A stretch of DNA of 64,000 nt from Herbaspirillum rhizosphaerae_A (GCF_046025915.1 NZ_JAQQFR010000002.1:1-64000); one strand, 5' to 3'. Counted from the first letter of the stretch, positions 20,848 through 29,850 are shown. Notes: a model not told the origin generated them from the sequence alone. A program made the numbers and translations.

Positions 20848-22461
20848 ATGTCAGTCAAAGTCGCCATCGCCCAGATCAACAGTACAGTTGGGGATATTTC
20901 GGGTAATCGCAACAAAATCGCCGATTTTTCACGTCGTGCCGCGGAGCAGGGCGCCGATATTGTCCTTACGCCTGAATTGTCGCTGGTGGGTTACCCACCT
21001 GAAGATCTCTTGCTGCGCCAGGCATTCTACGCAAAAACCGAAGAAGCGTTGCAGGCGCTCGCCGTTGAGCTGGCGCCACTGAAAGACGTGCATGTCGTGG
21101 TCGGTCATCCGACGCTCAAAGATGGTGCACGATTCAATTCAGCCTCGATTCTGCTCAACGGCCGCATCACCGGCACTTATAGCAAGCTGGAACTGCCGAA
21201 TGACAGCGTCTTCGATGAAAAACGCTATTTCACTTCGTCGGAACAGGCGCTGGTATTCGACGTCAAAGGGACTAAGTTCGGTATCAATATTTGCGAGGAC
21301 ACCTGGTTTCCACGTGCCCCCGCATTGGCTAAAGAAGCCGGTGCACAGGTATTGCTGATTCTCAATGGATCACCGTACCACATGAACAAGCAATTGCTGC
21401 GCCTGGATGTGATGCGCGCGAATGTGACCAAACAAGGTATGCCGCTGGTATTTGCCAATCTGGTTGGTGGGCAGGATGAACTGATTTTCGACGGCAATTC
21501 CTTCGTCATGGACATCGCCGGCGAACTGGTCGCGAGTCTGGCGCACGCAGAAGAAGATCTGCAACTGATCGAGTTTGACGGCGTGCAAATCCGACATCCA
21601 AAGATGGCGCCGGCGCTGTCCATCGAAGCACAGGTCTATCAGGCATTGGTGCTGGGTGTACGCGATTATGTCGGCAAGAATGGTTTTCCGAGTGTGTTGA
21701 TCGGTTTGTCAGGGGGTGTCGATTCCGCGCTGACACTGGCTATCGCGGTTGATGCGCTGGGTGCCGACAAAGTCCGCGCGATCATGATGCCGTCGCCTTA
21801 CACGGCTGACATTTCATGGCTTGATTCACGTGATATGGTCGAGCGCATCAAGGTTCGCTACGACGAGATTTCCATCAACGATTGCTTCACGGCTTTTCGC
21901 AATACCTTGTCTGAAGAATTCAAGGGGCTCAAGGAAGACACGACGGAAGAAAACATTCAGGCGCGCATCCGCGGCACGCTGCTGATGGCGATGTCCAACA
22001 AGTATGGTTCCATCGTCCTCACCACCGGCAACAAGAGTGAGATGGCGGTCGGTTACTGCACGCTGTACGGCGACATGGCCGGCGGCTTCGCGGTGATCAA
22101 GGATATTGCCAAGACATTGGTGTACCGTTTGTGTGCCTATCGCAACAGTGTTTCGCCTGTGATTCCGGAGCGCATCCTGACGCGTCCGCCTTCGGCCGAG
22201 CTGCGTCCTGATCAAAAAGACCAGGATTCGCTGCCGCCGTACGAGGTGCTCGATGGCATCATGCAAATGTACATGGAAGAAAACCGCAGCATTGGCGAAA
22301 TCGAAGCCGCCGGTTATCGTATGGAAGATATTGAACGCATCACGCGCCTGATCAAGATCAACGAATACAAACGCCGGCAGGCTCCGGTTGGCATTCGTGT
22401 GACGCATCGGGCGTTCGGACGCGATTGGCGTTATCCGATCACATCGAGATTTCGTGAGTAA
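20848..22461 (+). CDS. nadE: Glutamine-dependent NAD+ synthetase
   Basis: A 537-residue two-domain enzyme making NAD+ from deamido-NAD+, ATP and glutamine. The N-terminal half is a nitrilase-type glutaminase with Glu in LTPELSLVGYPPEDLL, Lys in YSKLELPN and Cys in NICEDTWFP. The C-terminal half has the ATP loop GLSGGVDSALT. Start set at the ATG at 20848 (MSVKVAIAQINSTVGD). The extra 18 residues of a longer frame do not match the family. Clusters with glnB, a common proteobacterial order. Confidence 0.95.
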   Translation: MSVKVAIAQINSTVGDISGNRNKIADFSRRAAEQGADIVLTPELSLVGYPPEDLLLRQAFYAKTEEALQALAVELAPLKDVHVVVGHPTLKDGARFNSASILLNGRITGTYSKLELPNDSVFDEKRYFTSSEQALVFDVKGTKFGINICEDTWFPRAPALAKEAGAQVLLILNGSPYHMNKQLLRLDVMRANVTKQGMPLVFANLVGGQDELIFDGNSFVMDIAGELVASLAHAEEDLQLIEFDGVQIRHPKMAPALSIEAQVYQALVLGVRDYVGKNGFPSVLIGLSGGVDSALTLAIAVDALGADKVRAIMMPSPYTADISWLDSRDMVERIKVRYDEISINDCFTAFRNTLSEEFKGLKEDTTEENIQARIRGTLLMAMSNKYGSIVLTTGNKSEMAVGYCTLYGDMAGGFAVIKDIAKTLVYRLCAYRNSVSPVIPERILTRPPSAELRPDQKDQDSLPPYEVLDGIMQMYMEENRSIGEIEAAGYRMEDIERITRLIKINEYKRRQAPVGIRVTHRAFGRDWRYPITSRFRE

Positions 22462-22570
22462 TTAGTATTTCAGTACGCGGGGTTTCGGTGCGGGCATTTA
22501 AGTGTGCGTGCCAAAAACTTTCATAGATTTAATTCGATTTTTTGCGACATTTTATAAGGAGGGAGTTGTC

Positions 22571-22909
22571 ATGAAGCAAGTCACTGCTATCATCAAACCG
22601 TTCAAGTTGGACGAGGTGCGCGAGTCGCTGGCTGAAGTCGGCGTTACTGGCCTCACCGTGACCGAAGTCAAAGGTTTCGGTCGTCAAAAGGGCCACACTG
22701 AGCTGTATCGCGGCGCTGAATATGTGGTCGATTTCCTGCCCAAGGTGAAGATTGAAGTTGTCGTCGACAACAGCGTGGTCGAGCCTGTGGTTGACGCCAT
22801 CATCAAGGCGGCGCGCACCGGCAAGATTGGCGACGGCAAAATCTTCGTTCAGGAAGTTGAACAAGTCATTCGCATCCGTACCGGTGAGACAGGAGCGGAA
22901 GCGGTCTAA
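22571..22909 (+). CDS. glnB: Nitrogen regulatory protein PII
   Basis: A 112-residue trimeric signal protein that senses 2-oxoglutarate, ATP/ADP and glutamine status and controls nitrogen enzymes. The T-loop with Tyr51 (KGHTELYRGAEYVVDFLPK, residues 40-58) is intact, so it can be uridylylated by GlnD. Start at 22571 is set by the strong site AAGGAGGG. The next gene, a binding protein, starts 19 bases after its stop, in place of the amtB transporter that often follows a PII gene. Confidence 0.96.
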   Translation: MKQVTAIIKPFKLDEVRESLAEVGVTGLTVTEVKGFGRQKGHTELYRGAEYVVDFLPKVKIEVVVDNSVVEPVVDAIIKAARTGKIGDGKIFVQEVEQVIRIRTGETGAEAV

Positions 22910-22928
22910 ACCATGAAGGGGAGAGCGC

Positions 22929-24080
22929 ATGCAGGAACGGCATCGAAGTTGGTTGTTTCGAATTTTTCCGGTGCTGTTAGTGTGGTTATTCTCTCCTGCA
23001 CATGCCGAAACGGGTGTGACCGATACCCGTATTCTGCTTGGGCAGTCTGCGGGACTGTCCGGGCCTACGGCGCAGATGTCGCGGCAACTGCTCATCGGCG
23101 CCAAGGTGTATTTCGATAAGATCAACAAGCAGGGCGGCGTGTATGGCCGGCGCATTGAGCTGATCACACGCGACGATAAGTACACGGCTTCTCTCGCTGC
23201 CTACAATACCCGTCAACTCATCGAAAGCGAAAAGGTATTCGCCTTGTTCGGTTTTGTTGGTTTGCCGACCAGCCAGGCGGCATTTCCCATCGCCGCCAAA
23301 GCCAAAATTCCCTTCTTTGCGCCGATGACCGGCGGCACGTTTCTTCACTCTTCATCCAGTCGCTATCTCTTCACAGTGCGCGCCAGCTATGCTGACGAGT
23401 TCGCCTATGCTTTGCACCAACTCAGTTGCGTCGGCTTGCATAAGTTTGCGCTGGTGTATCAACGCGACCAATACGGGATGTCGATCAAGCACACTGCCGA
23501 GAGCAAGGCCAAGGCCGAAGCAATCGACCTGATCAGTGTCGATATTGATGCCGATGTGATGAATCTTGAACCGGTCGTCGACAAAATACTTGCTGCGCGC
23601 AGCGATGTCGTGATGCTGCTCAGTGGGAACTACCTCATCAGTGCGCGTATCGTCCGGGCTCTGCGTGCCCGGGGATTTCTCGGGCGGTTTTACGGTAGCT
23701 CGTTTGTCGGGCATAAAGCCCTGGCAGAAGAGCTTGGCGATCTTGCTCGTGGCATCCTGGTGACGCAGGTGGTGCCGTTTCCGTGGCGCGTCTCCATGCC
23801 GTTGGTCGCGGAATATCGCAAAAGCATGTCCGAAGCAGGTTATGAAGACCTGACTTTCAGCAGCCTTGAAGGCTACATCGCCGCGCGCGTGTTGGTGGAA
23901 GGTTTGCAGCGGGCGAGCCGCGACCTGACCCGCGAGAAACTGATACGCGCGCTGGAGAGCATCAATGCCCGCAACTACAACGGTGGCGGGCATGCGATCA
24001 ATTTTTCCCCGCAGAATCATAATGCATCCTCGTACGTGGATATGGCGACCATGACCAGCGGGGCGCGGTTTTTGAACTGA
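22929..24080 (+). CDS. Orphan periplasmic binding protein (LivJ/LivK-like)
   Basis: A 383-residue protein with a signal peptide (MQERHRSWLF, hydrophobic core, cleavage near SPAHAETG) and a type-I periplasmic binding fold: VTDTRILLGQSAGLSGPTAQ, the hinge-like segment INKQGGVYGRRIELITRDD, and TPATGG-like APMTGG. No permease or ATPase gene is next to it. It starts 19 bases after glnB behind AGGGGAGAG, so co-transcription with glnB is likely. It could serve the liv transporter elsewhere in the window or act as a ligand sensor. Confidence 0.85.
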   Translation: MQERHRSWLFRIFPVLLVWLFSPAHAETGVTDTRILLGQSAGLSGPTAQMSRQLLIGAKVYFDKINKQGGVYGRRIELITRDDKYTASLAAYNTRQLIESEKVFALFGFVGLPTSQAAFPIAAKAKIPFFAPMTGGTFLHSSSSRYLFTVRASYADEFAYALHQLSCVGLHKFALVYQRDQYGMSIKHTAESKAKAEAIDLISVDIDADVMNLEPVVDKILAARSDVVMLLSGNYLISARIVRALRARGFLGRFYGSSFVGHKALAEELGDLARGILVTQVVPFPWRVSMPLVAEYRKSMSEAGYEDLTFSSLEGYIAARVLVEGLQRASRDLTREKLIRALESINARNYNGGGHAINFSPQNHNASSYVDMATMTSGARFLN

Positions 24081-24119
24081 ATATTGCGGACGGGCGCATG
24101 GGATTTTGTTGATGCGATA

Positions 24120-24139
24120 TACTGTATATTTGTACAGTA
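24120..24139 (+). promoter_or_regulatory. LexA (SOS) box
   Basis: TACTGTATATTTGTACAGTA matches the beta/gammaproteobacterial LexA consensus CTGT-N8-ACAG exactly (core 24122-24137) with extended TA flanks. It lies 22 bases before the ATG of the radical SAM gene and overlaps AT-rich promoter-like sequence. Confidence 0.88.
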
Positions 24140-24159
24140 TATTATATTGAAGGATCGCC

Positions 24160-25338
24160 ATGGCAAAGTCAACTTACCGACCGGTGCCGCTGCAGACGAC
24201 GCGCACGCTGGAGAGTGCCGGCGAGACGTTTTCGCAGGTATTCGATGCGCGAAAGGGCCGCGGCGCCGTCAGCAATATTCAAGGTCGTTACGAAACCGAA
24301 CAACGCGTAGGATTTGACGATGGTTGGGGTGCCGGTGAAGAAGATGACGCTGATGGAGAAACTGGTGCGCTGCGTACCATCGTCACGGAAGAAATCGCCA
24401 AGACCATCATCAGCCGCAACAAGTCCCCCGACTTGCCTTTCAATGTGTCGCTCAATCCCTACCGTGGTTGTGAGCACGGTTGCGTCTACTGCTTCGCTCG
24501 CCCCACGCATGCCTATCTGGGTTTGTCGCCGGGGCTGGATTTTGAGAGCCGGATTTTCGCCAAGGTGAATGCCCCGGAATTGCTGCGCAAGGAGCTGGCA
24601 AAGCCGTCTTATGTTGCGGAGACCATCACCGTCGGGATCAATACGGATGCCTACCAGCCCTGCGAGCGCGAGCTGCAGATTACCCGGCGCATTTTGCAGG
24701 TACTCGACGAATGCCGTCACCCGGCGGCACTGATCACCAAGTCTTCATTGATAGAGCGCGACGTGGATATTCTTGCGGCGATGGCCTCGCGGCGCCAGGT
24801 GATTGCGGCAGTGACCATTGCGACGCTCGATCCGGCACTGGCGCGTAAGCTGGAGCCGCGTGCAGCAACCCCGACACGGCGTCTGCGCGTGATCCGTACC
24901 TTGGCCGATGCCGGTATTCCGGTCAGCGTCAGCATTGCACCGATTATTCCCTTTATCAACGAACCTGAATTGGAAAGCATCATCGCGGCTGCTGCTGACG
25001 CGGGTGCGCATCGCGCCGGTTATACCGTGTTGCGCTTGCCTTGGGAGGTCAATCCCCTGTTTCAGCAGTGGTTGCTGACGCATTTTCCCGATCGCGCCAA
25101 TCGCGTGATGAATCGCATTCGCGAGATGCGCGGCGGCAAAGATAACGATTCGGATTTCGCGACACGCATGCGTGGCGAAGGCGTCTGGGCGGATCTGATT
25201 CGTCAGCGTTTTGACAAGGCGGTACAGCGCAGCGCCATGCATCAGCGCGGGTGGTTTGACATGCTCGATGCGTCGCAATTCGTTCCACCTGCGCATCCGC
25301 CGCGGGCCTCGCTGTCCGGCCAGTTCAATCTCTTCTGA
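24160..25338 (+). CDS. PA0069-type radical SAM protein (SplB-like)
   Basis: A 392-residue protein of the group that includes spore photoproduct lyase (COG1533). The iron-sulfur triad is Cys104, Cys108 and Cys111 in NPYRGCEHGCVYCFARP. Supporting family segments are TIVTEEIAKTIISRN, VGINTDAYQPCERELQITR and ALITKSSLIERDVDIL. It should reductively cleave SAM and generate a 5'-deoxyadenosyl radical, with a substrate that is not established. The LexA box directly upstream points to a role in DNA damage. It appears to be a single-gene unit. Confidence 0.88.
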   Translation: MAKSTYRPVPLQTTRTLESAGETFSQVFDARKGRGAVSNIQGRYETEQRVGFDDGWGAGEEDDADGETGALRTIVTEEIAKTIISRNKSPDLPFNVSLNPYRGCEHGCVYCFARPTHAYLGLSPGLDFESRIFAKVNAPELLRKELAKPSYVAETITVGINTDAYQPCERELQITRRILQVLDECRHPAALITKSSLIERDVDILAAMASRRQVIAAVTIATLDPALARKLEPRAATPTRRLRVIRTLADAGIPVSVSIAPIIPFINEPELESIIAAAADAGAHRAGYTVLRLPWEVNPLFQQWLLTHFPDRANRVMNRIREMRGGKDNDSDFATRMRGEGVWADLIRQRFDKAVQRSAMHQRGWFDMLDASQFVPPAHPPRASLSGQFNLF

Positions 25339-25378
25339 TCGCTTCCGGCCGGAAGCAAAGCTTGGTGGGGCGTGCTGC

Positions 25379-26380
25379 TTATTTTTCGCTGTCCAGATGC
25401 GCCATCGCGTAGGCGGCATAGCGATCACCCGCTGCGGCATCGGCTGGAATGGCTTCTTCGATGCGCGCCAGATCCTGTGTTGTCAGTGTGAGCTTCAACG
25501 CGCCCAACGATTCGGCCAGACGTTCGGGGCGGCGTGCACCGACCAGCGGCACGATATCGCTGCCCTGCGCCAGCACCCAGGCGATGGCGACCTGTGCCGG
25601 CGTGGCCTGCTTGTCGGCGGCAACGGCGCGCAGCACGTCGATCAGGGACAGGTTGTGCTTCAGGTTGTCTCCGGAAAAACGTGGGTTGGTGCTGCGGAAG
25701 TCGTTGGCTGCGAGTTGACGCGACGGATCCCAATGGCCGCTGATCAGACCGCGTGACAACACGCCGTAAGCGGTGATGCCGATACCCAGTTCGCGGCAAG
25801 TCGGCAAGATGTCTTTTTCAATGCCGCGCGAGATCAGTGAATACTCAATCTGCAAGTCGGCAATGGGATGCACTGCATGCGCGCGGCGCAATGTTTCTGC
25901 ACCGACTTCAGATAGGCCGATATGGCGAACGCGGCCGGCTTTGACTTCTTCCGCAATGGCGCCGACGGTTTCTTCAATCGGCACATTCGGATCGAGACGT
26001 GCAGGGCGGTAGATGTCGATGTGGTCAGTGCCAAGACGGCGCAGCGTATACGCGAGGAAGTTCTTGACCGCGGCCGGACGATTGTCCATTCCGACCCAGT
26101 TGCCACCGGCGTCGCGCATAGCGCCGAATTTGACGCTGATTAGCGCATTGTCGCGCTTGCTTCCAGCTTCGCGCAGTGCATCGCGAATCAGCATTTCATT
26201 GTGACCCATGCCGTAGAAGTCGCCGGTGTCGAGTAGCGTGATGCCGGCTTCCAGCGCGGCGTGGATGGTGGCGATGCCGTCTTGCTCGTTGGCCGGGCCG
26301 TAGAGATCCGACATGCCCATGCAGCCCAGACCGAGCGCCGAGGAGACGAGGCCGTCGCGGCCGAGTGTGCGGTTTTTCAT
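25379..26380 (-). CDS. Aldo/keto reductase
   Basis: A 333-residue NADPH-dependent oxidoreductase with a TIM-barrel fold. Asp51 and Tyr56 (LLDTGDFYGMGHNE) and Lys84 (ISVKFG) of the catalytic tetrad are present. The usual histidine in the YxxHR segment is Ala127 (IDIYRPARLDP), a known variant in one subfamily. Start at 26380 has GGAAGAA upstream, and a longer frame runs over the divergent LysR gene. Its substrate is unknown; the neighbouring LysR protein is the likely regulator. Confidence 0.88.
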   Translation of the reverse strand: MKNRTLGRDGLVSSALGLGCMGMSDLYGPANEQDGIATIHAALEAGITLLDTGDFYGMGHNEMLIRDALREAGSKRDNALISVKFGAMRDAGGNWVGMDNRPAAVKNFLAYTLRRLGTDHIDIYRPARLDPNVPIEETVGAIAEEVKAGRVRHIGLSEVGAETLRRAHAVHPIADLQIEYSLISRGIEKDILPTCRELGIGITAYGVLSRGLISGHWDPSRQLAANDFRSTNPRFSGDNLKHNLSLIDVLRAVAADKQATPAQVAIAWVLAQGSDIVPLVGARRPERLAESLGALKLTLTTQDLARIEEAIPADAAAGDRYAAYAMAHLDSEK

Positions 26381-26461
26381 GATATTTCTTCCAGTCAATA
26401 AAGTGACGCGCTTGTCTGGCGATATGCCTGAGCGCTTGGATCGTATTATTGGGCTTATTGG

Positions 26462-26503
26462 TTTTCGAATAAATGGCGTTAAAATGATTTCTTTATTCGA
26501 AAA
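26462..26503. promoter_or_regulatory. Perfect inverted repeat in the AKR-LysR divergent region
   Basis: TTTTCGAATAAA (26462-26473) and TTTATTCGAAAA (26492-26503) are exact reverse complements with an 18-base spacer. It sits 15 bases before the lysR start and about 80 bases from the reductase start, as expected for a LysR-type binding site that controls both genes. Confidence 0.65.
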
Positions 26504-26518
26504 TGGATAATTATAAAA

Positions 26519-27406
26519 ATGGACCGTCTTCAGGCTATGGAAGTGTTCGTGCGCGTCGCCGAACTGGGGAGTTTCAGCAAGACTGCCGAGCAGATGGGTT
26601 TGCCGGCGGCCACCGTAACCAATGCGATCCAGTCCGTTGAGAAACGCGTGGGCGTGCGCCTTTTGCAGCGAACCACGCGCAAGGTGACGCTGACCGACGA
26701 TGGCGCCGCCTATCTGGAGCGCTGCCAACGTCTGCTGGCGGAATTTCAGGACGTGGAAAACCTCTTCGACCGCGAACAGCCGCAAGGCATCGTACGCGTG
26801 GACTTGCCCGAACGGCTGGCGCACAAGGTGGTGATTCCGCAATTACCGGTGTTCTTTGCCCGTTATCCGGACATCCGATTGAAGCTCAATGCCAGCGATC
26901 GCTTCGTCGATCTGGTCGGCGAGGGTGTCGATTGCGTGGTGCGTGTGGGCATCCTCAGCGATTCGACGCTGATCGCCCGCAATATCGGTTCTATGGAGCA
27001 GATTACTTACGCGTCGAAAACCTATCTGGATCGTCATGGCCGTCCGCACACGCTGGCGGAGCTGGACAAGCACACGATGATCAATTATTTCTCCAGCCGC
27101 ACCGGTCGCGATTTGCCGTGGGAGTACATGCAGAACGGTGAGCTCAAAACCTTGAAGCTGCAAGGGCAGGTGTCGGTGGCGAGTTCCGAAGCCTATATGG
27201 CATGTTGTCTGGCGGGATTAGGCATCGTGCAGGCGCCGCGCTTTGGCGTGGAGGATTTGCTGGAGCAGGGTGTACTGGAGGAAGTGCTGCCGGCGTTCAA
27301 ACCGCCGCCTATGCCGGTATCGATCGTGTATTCGCACAACCGGCACTTGTCGCCGCGCGTGCGCGCTTTCGTCGACTGGCTGGCAGAAATGCTGAAAATA
27401 CGCTGA
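26519..27406 (+). CDS. LysR family transcriptional regulator
   Basis: A 295-residue regulator. The N-terminal winged helix-turn-helix (residues about 1-60: MDRLQAMEVFVRVAELGSF, then KRVGVRLLQRTTRKVTLT) is followed by an effector-binding domain from about residue 90. It is of the CrgA/YafC-like kind. Divergent from the aldo/keto reductase gene with a perfect inverted repeat between them, so it likely controls that gene and itself. Confidence 0.92.
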   Translation: MDRLQAMEVFVRVAELGSFSKTAEQMGLPAATVTNAIQSVEKRVGVRLLQRTTRKVTLTDDGAAYLERCQRLLAEFQDVENLFDREQPQGIVRVDLPERLAHKVVIPQLPVFFARYPDIRLKLNASDRFVDLVGEGVDCVVRVGILSDSTLIARNIGSMEQITYASKTYLDRHGRPHTLAELDKHTMINYFSSRTGRDLPWEYMQNGELKTLKLQGQVSVASSEAYMACCLAGLGIVQAPRFGVEDLLEQGVLEEVLPAFKPPPMPVSIVYSHNRHLSPRVRAFVDWLAEMLKIR

Positions 27407-27445
27407 ACTGCCTGGCGCCAACGCAGAGTAACAGAAGCAGCGTCT

Positions 27446-28102
27446 TTAGCCCGCGTTGGAGGGCGTGCTCGATTGCAGCAACACAACCAGCGCGCCTGAA
27501 CCGCCGTCAGCCGGACGTGCCTGACAGAAGGCAATGACTTCGTCTTTCTGCGCCAGCCAATTTCGGACTTTTTGTTTCAGCACCGGTTCCTTGTTGACTG
27601 AACCGAGTCCCTTGCCGTGGATGATACGCACGCAGCGCTGGCCGCGGCGGCGCGCCTGACGCAGGAATTCGCCGAGTGCTTCCCGTGCTTCATCGCGGCG
27701 CAAGCCGTGCAGATCAAGTTGATTCTGAATCACCCAATGACCGCGGCGCAGCTTGCTGAGTACGTCGCTGCCTACACCGGGACGGGCGAAACTCAGGTTT
27801 TCATCGCTATTGAGCAGCGTGTCGAAGGTGAACTCGTCGGAAAGCGATTCCATGAGTGCCGCTTGTTCGTCGGCGATGTGATGGCGTGCAATCGGTAACG
27901 GCGGCGGTGGCGTGAGGCTGGCTTTTTCACTGGTGCGCAGCGGGGCAACCTTGCCGATACTGTCACGAAAAATGTTGGCCTCTTCGCGCAGGCGCTGTTC
28001 GGCACGCAAGCGTTCAGCTTCTTCTTTGGCGCGCAACTCTTCCTGCGCTTGCAAATCCTTGCGCAGGGATCGTAGTGAAGAAAAGTCTTTGAACGTGGTC
28101 AT
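27446..28102 (-). CDS. Smr domain protein
   Basis: A 218-residue protein. A charged coiled-coil N-terminus (about residues 1-50, rich in Glu, Lys and Arg) is followed by a linker and a C-terminal Smr domain with the motifs LDLHGLRRDEA and IIHGKG. Such stand-alone Smr proteins (YdaL/SmrB type) have nuclease activity, and SmrB relatives act on mRNA at collided ribosomes; the exact activity of this one is inferred. It is in the same direction as trxB and the small lipoprotein gene upstream. Confidence 0.88.
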   Translation of the reverse strand: MTTFKDFSSLRSLRKDLQAQEELRAKEEAERLRAEQRLREEANIFRDSIGKVAPLRTSEKASLTPPPPLPIARHHIADEQAALMESLSDEFTFDTLLNSDENLSFARPGVGSDVLSKLRRGHWVIQNQLDLHGLRRDEAREALGEFLRQARRRGQRCVRIIHGKGLGSVNKEPVLKQKVRNWLAQKDEVIAFCQARPADGGSGALVVLLQSSTPSNAG

Positions 28103-28137
28103 GGCGGGACGGACGCTGCGAATGCAATGTAAGCGGG

Positions 28138-28452
28138 TCAGCCGCAGGAGATGCGGATGATGATTCTCTTGTCGTCGGTATAGAGATTGAGACGCTGCAG
28201 ATTGTAATCCATGGTGGCAACGTCGTGCGGACCCAACGTTCTCGCACTGCTTGCTCCGGCCTTTGTCTGCGCTTGTTGCTGGAGCTTTTCATCAGCAGGT
28301 TTGCCGATCAGGTTTTTGACGGCATCAGCGTTGCAGCCGGAAACAAGCGGGGGCGATGCGCTGCTGGTTTCGGTCGCGGTACAAGCCGACAGTGTCAGCA
28401 GCGAGACAAGCACGACGGAATATAGTGGGCGTAGCAGTGGGCGCAACGGCAT
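28138..28452 (-). CDS. I78 peptidase-inhibitor-like lipoprotein
   Basis: About 104 residues. The N-terminus is a lipoprotein signal with lipobox LTLSAC. The mature part, GCNADAVKNLIGKPADE through DYNLQRLNLYTDD, matches the small inhibitor family I78, which is often a lipoprotein or periplasmic protein in proteobacteria and may protect against proteases. Start at 28452 is set by AGGAAGG upstream; a longer frame to 28488 runs through the trxB terminator hairpin. Confidence 0.8.
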   Translation of the reverse strand: MPLRPLLRPLYSVVLVSLLTLSACTATETSSASPPLVSGCNADAVKNLIGKPADEKLQQQAQTKAGASSARTLGPHDVATMDYNLQRLNLYTDDKRIIIRISCG

Positions 28453-28471
28453 CGTCTTATCCTTCCTGAAA

Positions 28472-28502
28472 TGAACAAACCGCCCCATGGGCGGCTTGTT
28501 CA
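28472..28502 (-). terminator. Hairpin after trxB
   Basis: TGAACAAACCGCCC and GGGCGGCTTGTTCA form a long stem with one A-C mismatch and a CAT loop. It lies between the trxB stop and the I78 gene start. T richness after the stem is modest (TTTGTTCATTTC). Confidence 0.6.
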
Positions 28503-28536
28503 GTGTTGACGCACTTCAATTCAACTTCAATCCGAC

Positions 28537-29490
28537 TTATTCCAGACCTTCCAGATAACGCTGGGCATCGAGCGCGGCCATACAGCCGGTACCGGCGCTG
28601 GTGATGGCTTGGCGATAGATATGATCCTGCACATCGCCGGCAGCGAACACACCATTGATGCTGGTGGCAGTGGCGAAGCCTTCGAGACCGGTACGGGTCT
28701 TGATGTAGCCGTTATGCATATCGAGCTGGCCGTCGAAAATGCCGGTGTTCGGCTTGTGGCCGATAGCGATGAACAAACCGTGCAAAGTGATCGGCGTGAC
28801 GCTGCCGTCTTGTGTCGATTTGATCTTGATGCCGGTCACGCCGCTGTCGTCGCCAATGACTTCATCGAGGGTGTGATGCCATTTGATATCGATCTTGCCT
28901 TCAGTGACTTTGTGCAGCAGGCGGTCGATCAGAATAGGCTCGGCGCGGAACTTGTCGCGACGATGGATGATGGTGACCTTGCTGGCGATGTTCGACAGGT
29001 ACAGTGCTTCTTCCACGGCGGTGTTGCCGCCGCCGACCACGGCGACTTCCTTGCCGCGATAGAAGAAGCCGTCGCAGGTTGCGCAAGCCGACACGCCTTT
29101 GCCCATGAAGGCTTCTTCGGAAGGCAGGCCGAGGTATTGCGCCGATGCGCCGGTGGCGATGATCAGGGCATCACAGGTGTACTCGCCGGAGTCGCCGATC
29201 AGGCGGAATGGTTTTTCCGACAGTTTGGTCGTGTGGATGTGGTCGAAAATGATTTCAGTATTGAAACGTTCGGCATGCTGCAGCAGACGTTGCATCAGTT
29301 CCGGACCTTGCACACCCATCGGGTCGCCCGGCCAGTTTTCGACGTCGGTGGTGGTCATCAGTTGGCCGCCTTGCTCGACGCCGGTGATCAGCACCGGATT
29401 GAGGTTGGCGCGCGCTGCGTAGACGGCGGCGCTGTAGCCGGCGGGGCCGGAACCGAGAATCAAAACCTTGGCGTGTTTGGACGTGGTCAT
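28537..29490 (-). CDS. trxB: Thioredoxin reductase
   Basis: A 317-residue flavoenzyme that uses NADPH to reduce thioredoxin. The FAD motif GSGPAGYSAAVYAAR is near residue 13, the redox centre is CATC in SACATCDGFFY, and the NADPH motif is VGGGNTAVEEALYL. A conserved end ITSAGTGCMAALDAQRYL is present. Start at 29490. Divergent from ftsK. Confidence 0.96.
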   Translation of the reverse strand: MTTSKHAKVLILGSGPAGYSAAVYAARANLNPVLITGVEQGGQLMTTTDVENWPGDPMGVQGPELMQRLLQHAERFNTEIIFDHIHTTKLSEKPFRLIGDSGEYTCDALIIATGASAQYLGLPSEEAFMGKGVSACATCDGFFYRGKEVAVVGGGNTAVEEALYLSNIASKVTIIHRRDKFRAEPILIDRLLHKVTEGKIDIKWHHTLDEVIGDDSGVTGIKIKSTQDGSVTPITLHGLFIAIGHKPNTGIFDGQLDMHNGYIKTRTGLEGFATATSINGVFAAGDVQDHIYRQAITSAGTGCMAALDAQRYLEGLE

Positions 29491-29850
29491 AAAGTACTCT
29501 TACTCTTAGTGAACTGAACAGAAGTAGACGCAGCAGCAACATAAAGTACATGATGCCGGTCTGCTGAATTTCAATGCAAGGCAAGAAGGCCTGAAGCCGG
29601 AAGCCGCTGATGGCTGCCCTTGGCGGCTTATACGGCTTATGTTGCCGTTTGTCCTATATTGCGCTGCAAAACGGTTAAGATTATAGACGAACCGCCGGAC
29701 CGGCCTGATGGAATTACGCTATCCATTCAATAGGGCCGGAACGGCGCAATCTGCGGGTGATTTCCGCTAGCCGGTTTTCTGGCCGGTAATCGCCGTTACA
29801 ATGTCGTCTGAGTTTCAAAAATGCATTAGAAGTGCGCCAGATAAAGATTT
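29491..29850. other. Gene-free region between trxB and ftsK
   Basis: A 360-base divergent promoter region. A TACAAT sequence near 29796 is a possible -10 element for ftsK. No reading frame or RNA gene can be supported. Short GC-rich imperfect repeats around GCCGGAAGCCGC and GGCGGCTTATACGGC occur near 29600-29640. Confidence 0.4.

Noticed and set aside
22480..22560. Sigma-54 promoter before glnB
   Set aside because: Only a partial GGCAC-like sequence on the wrong strand. The -12 part is missing.
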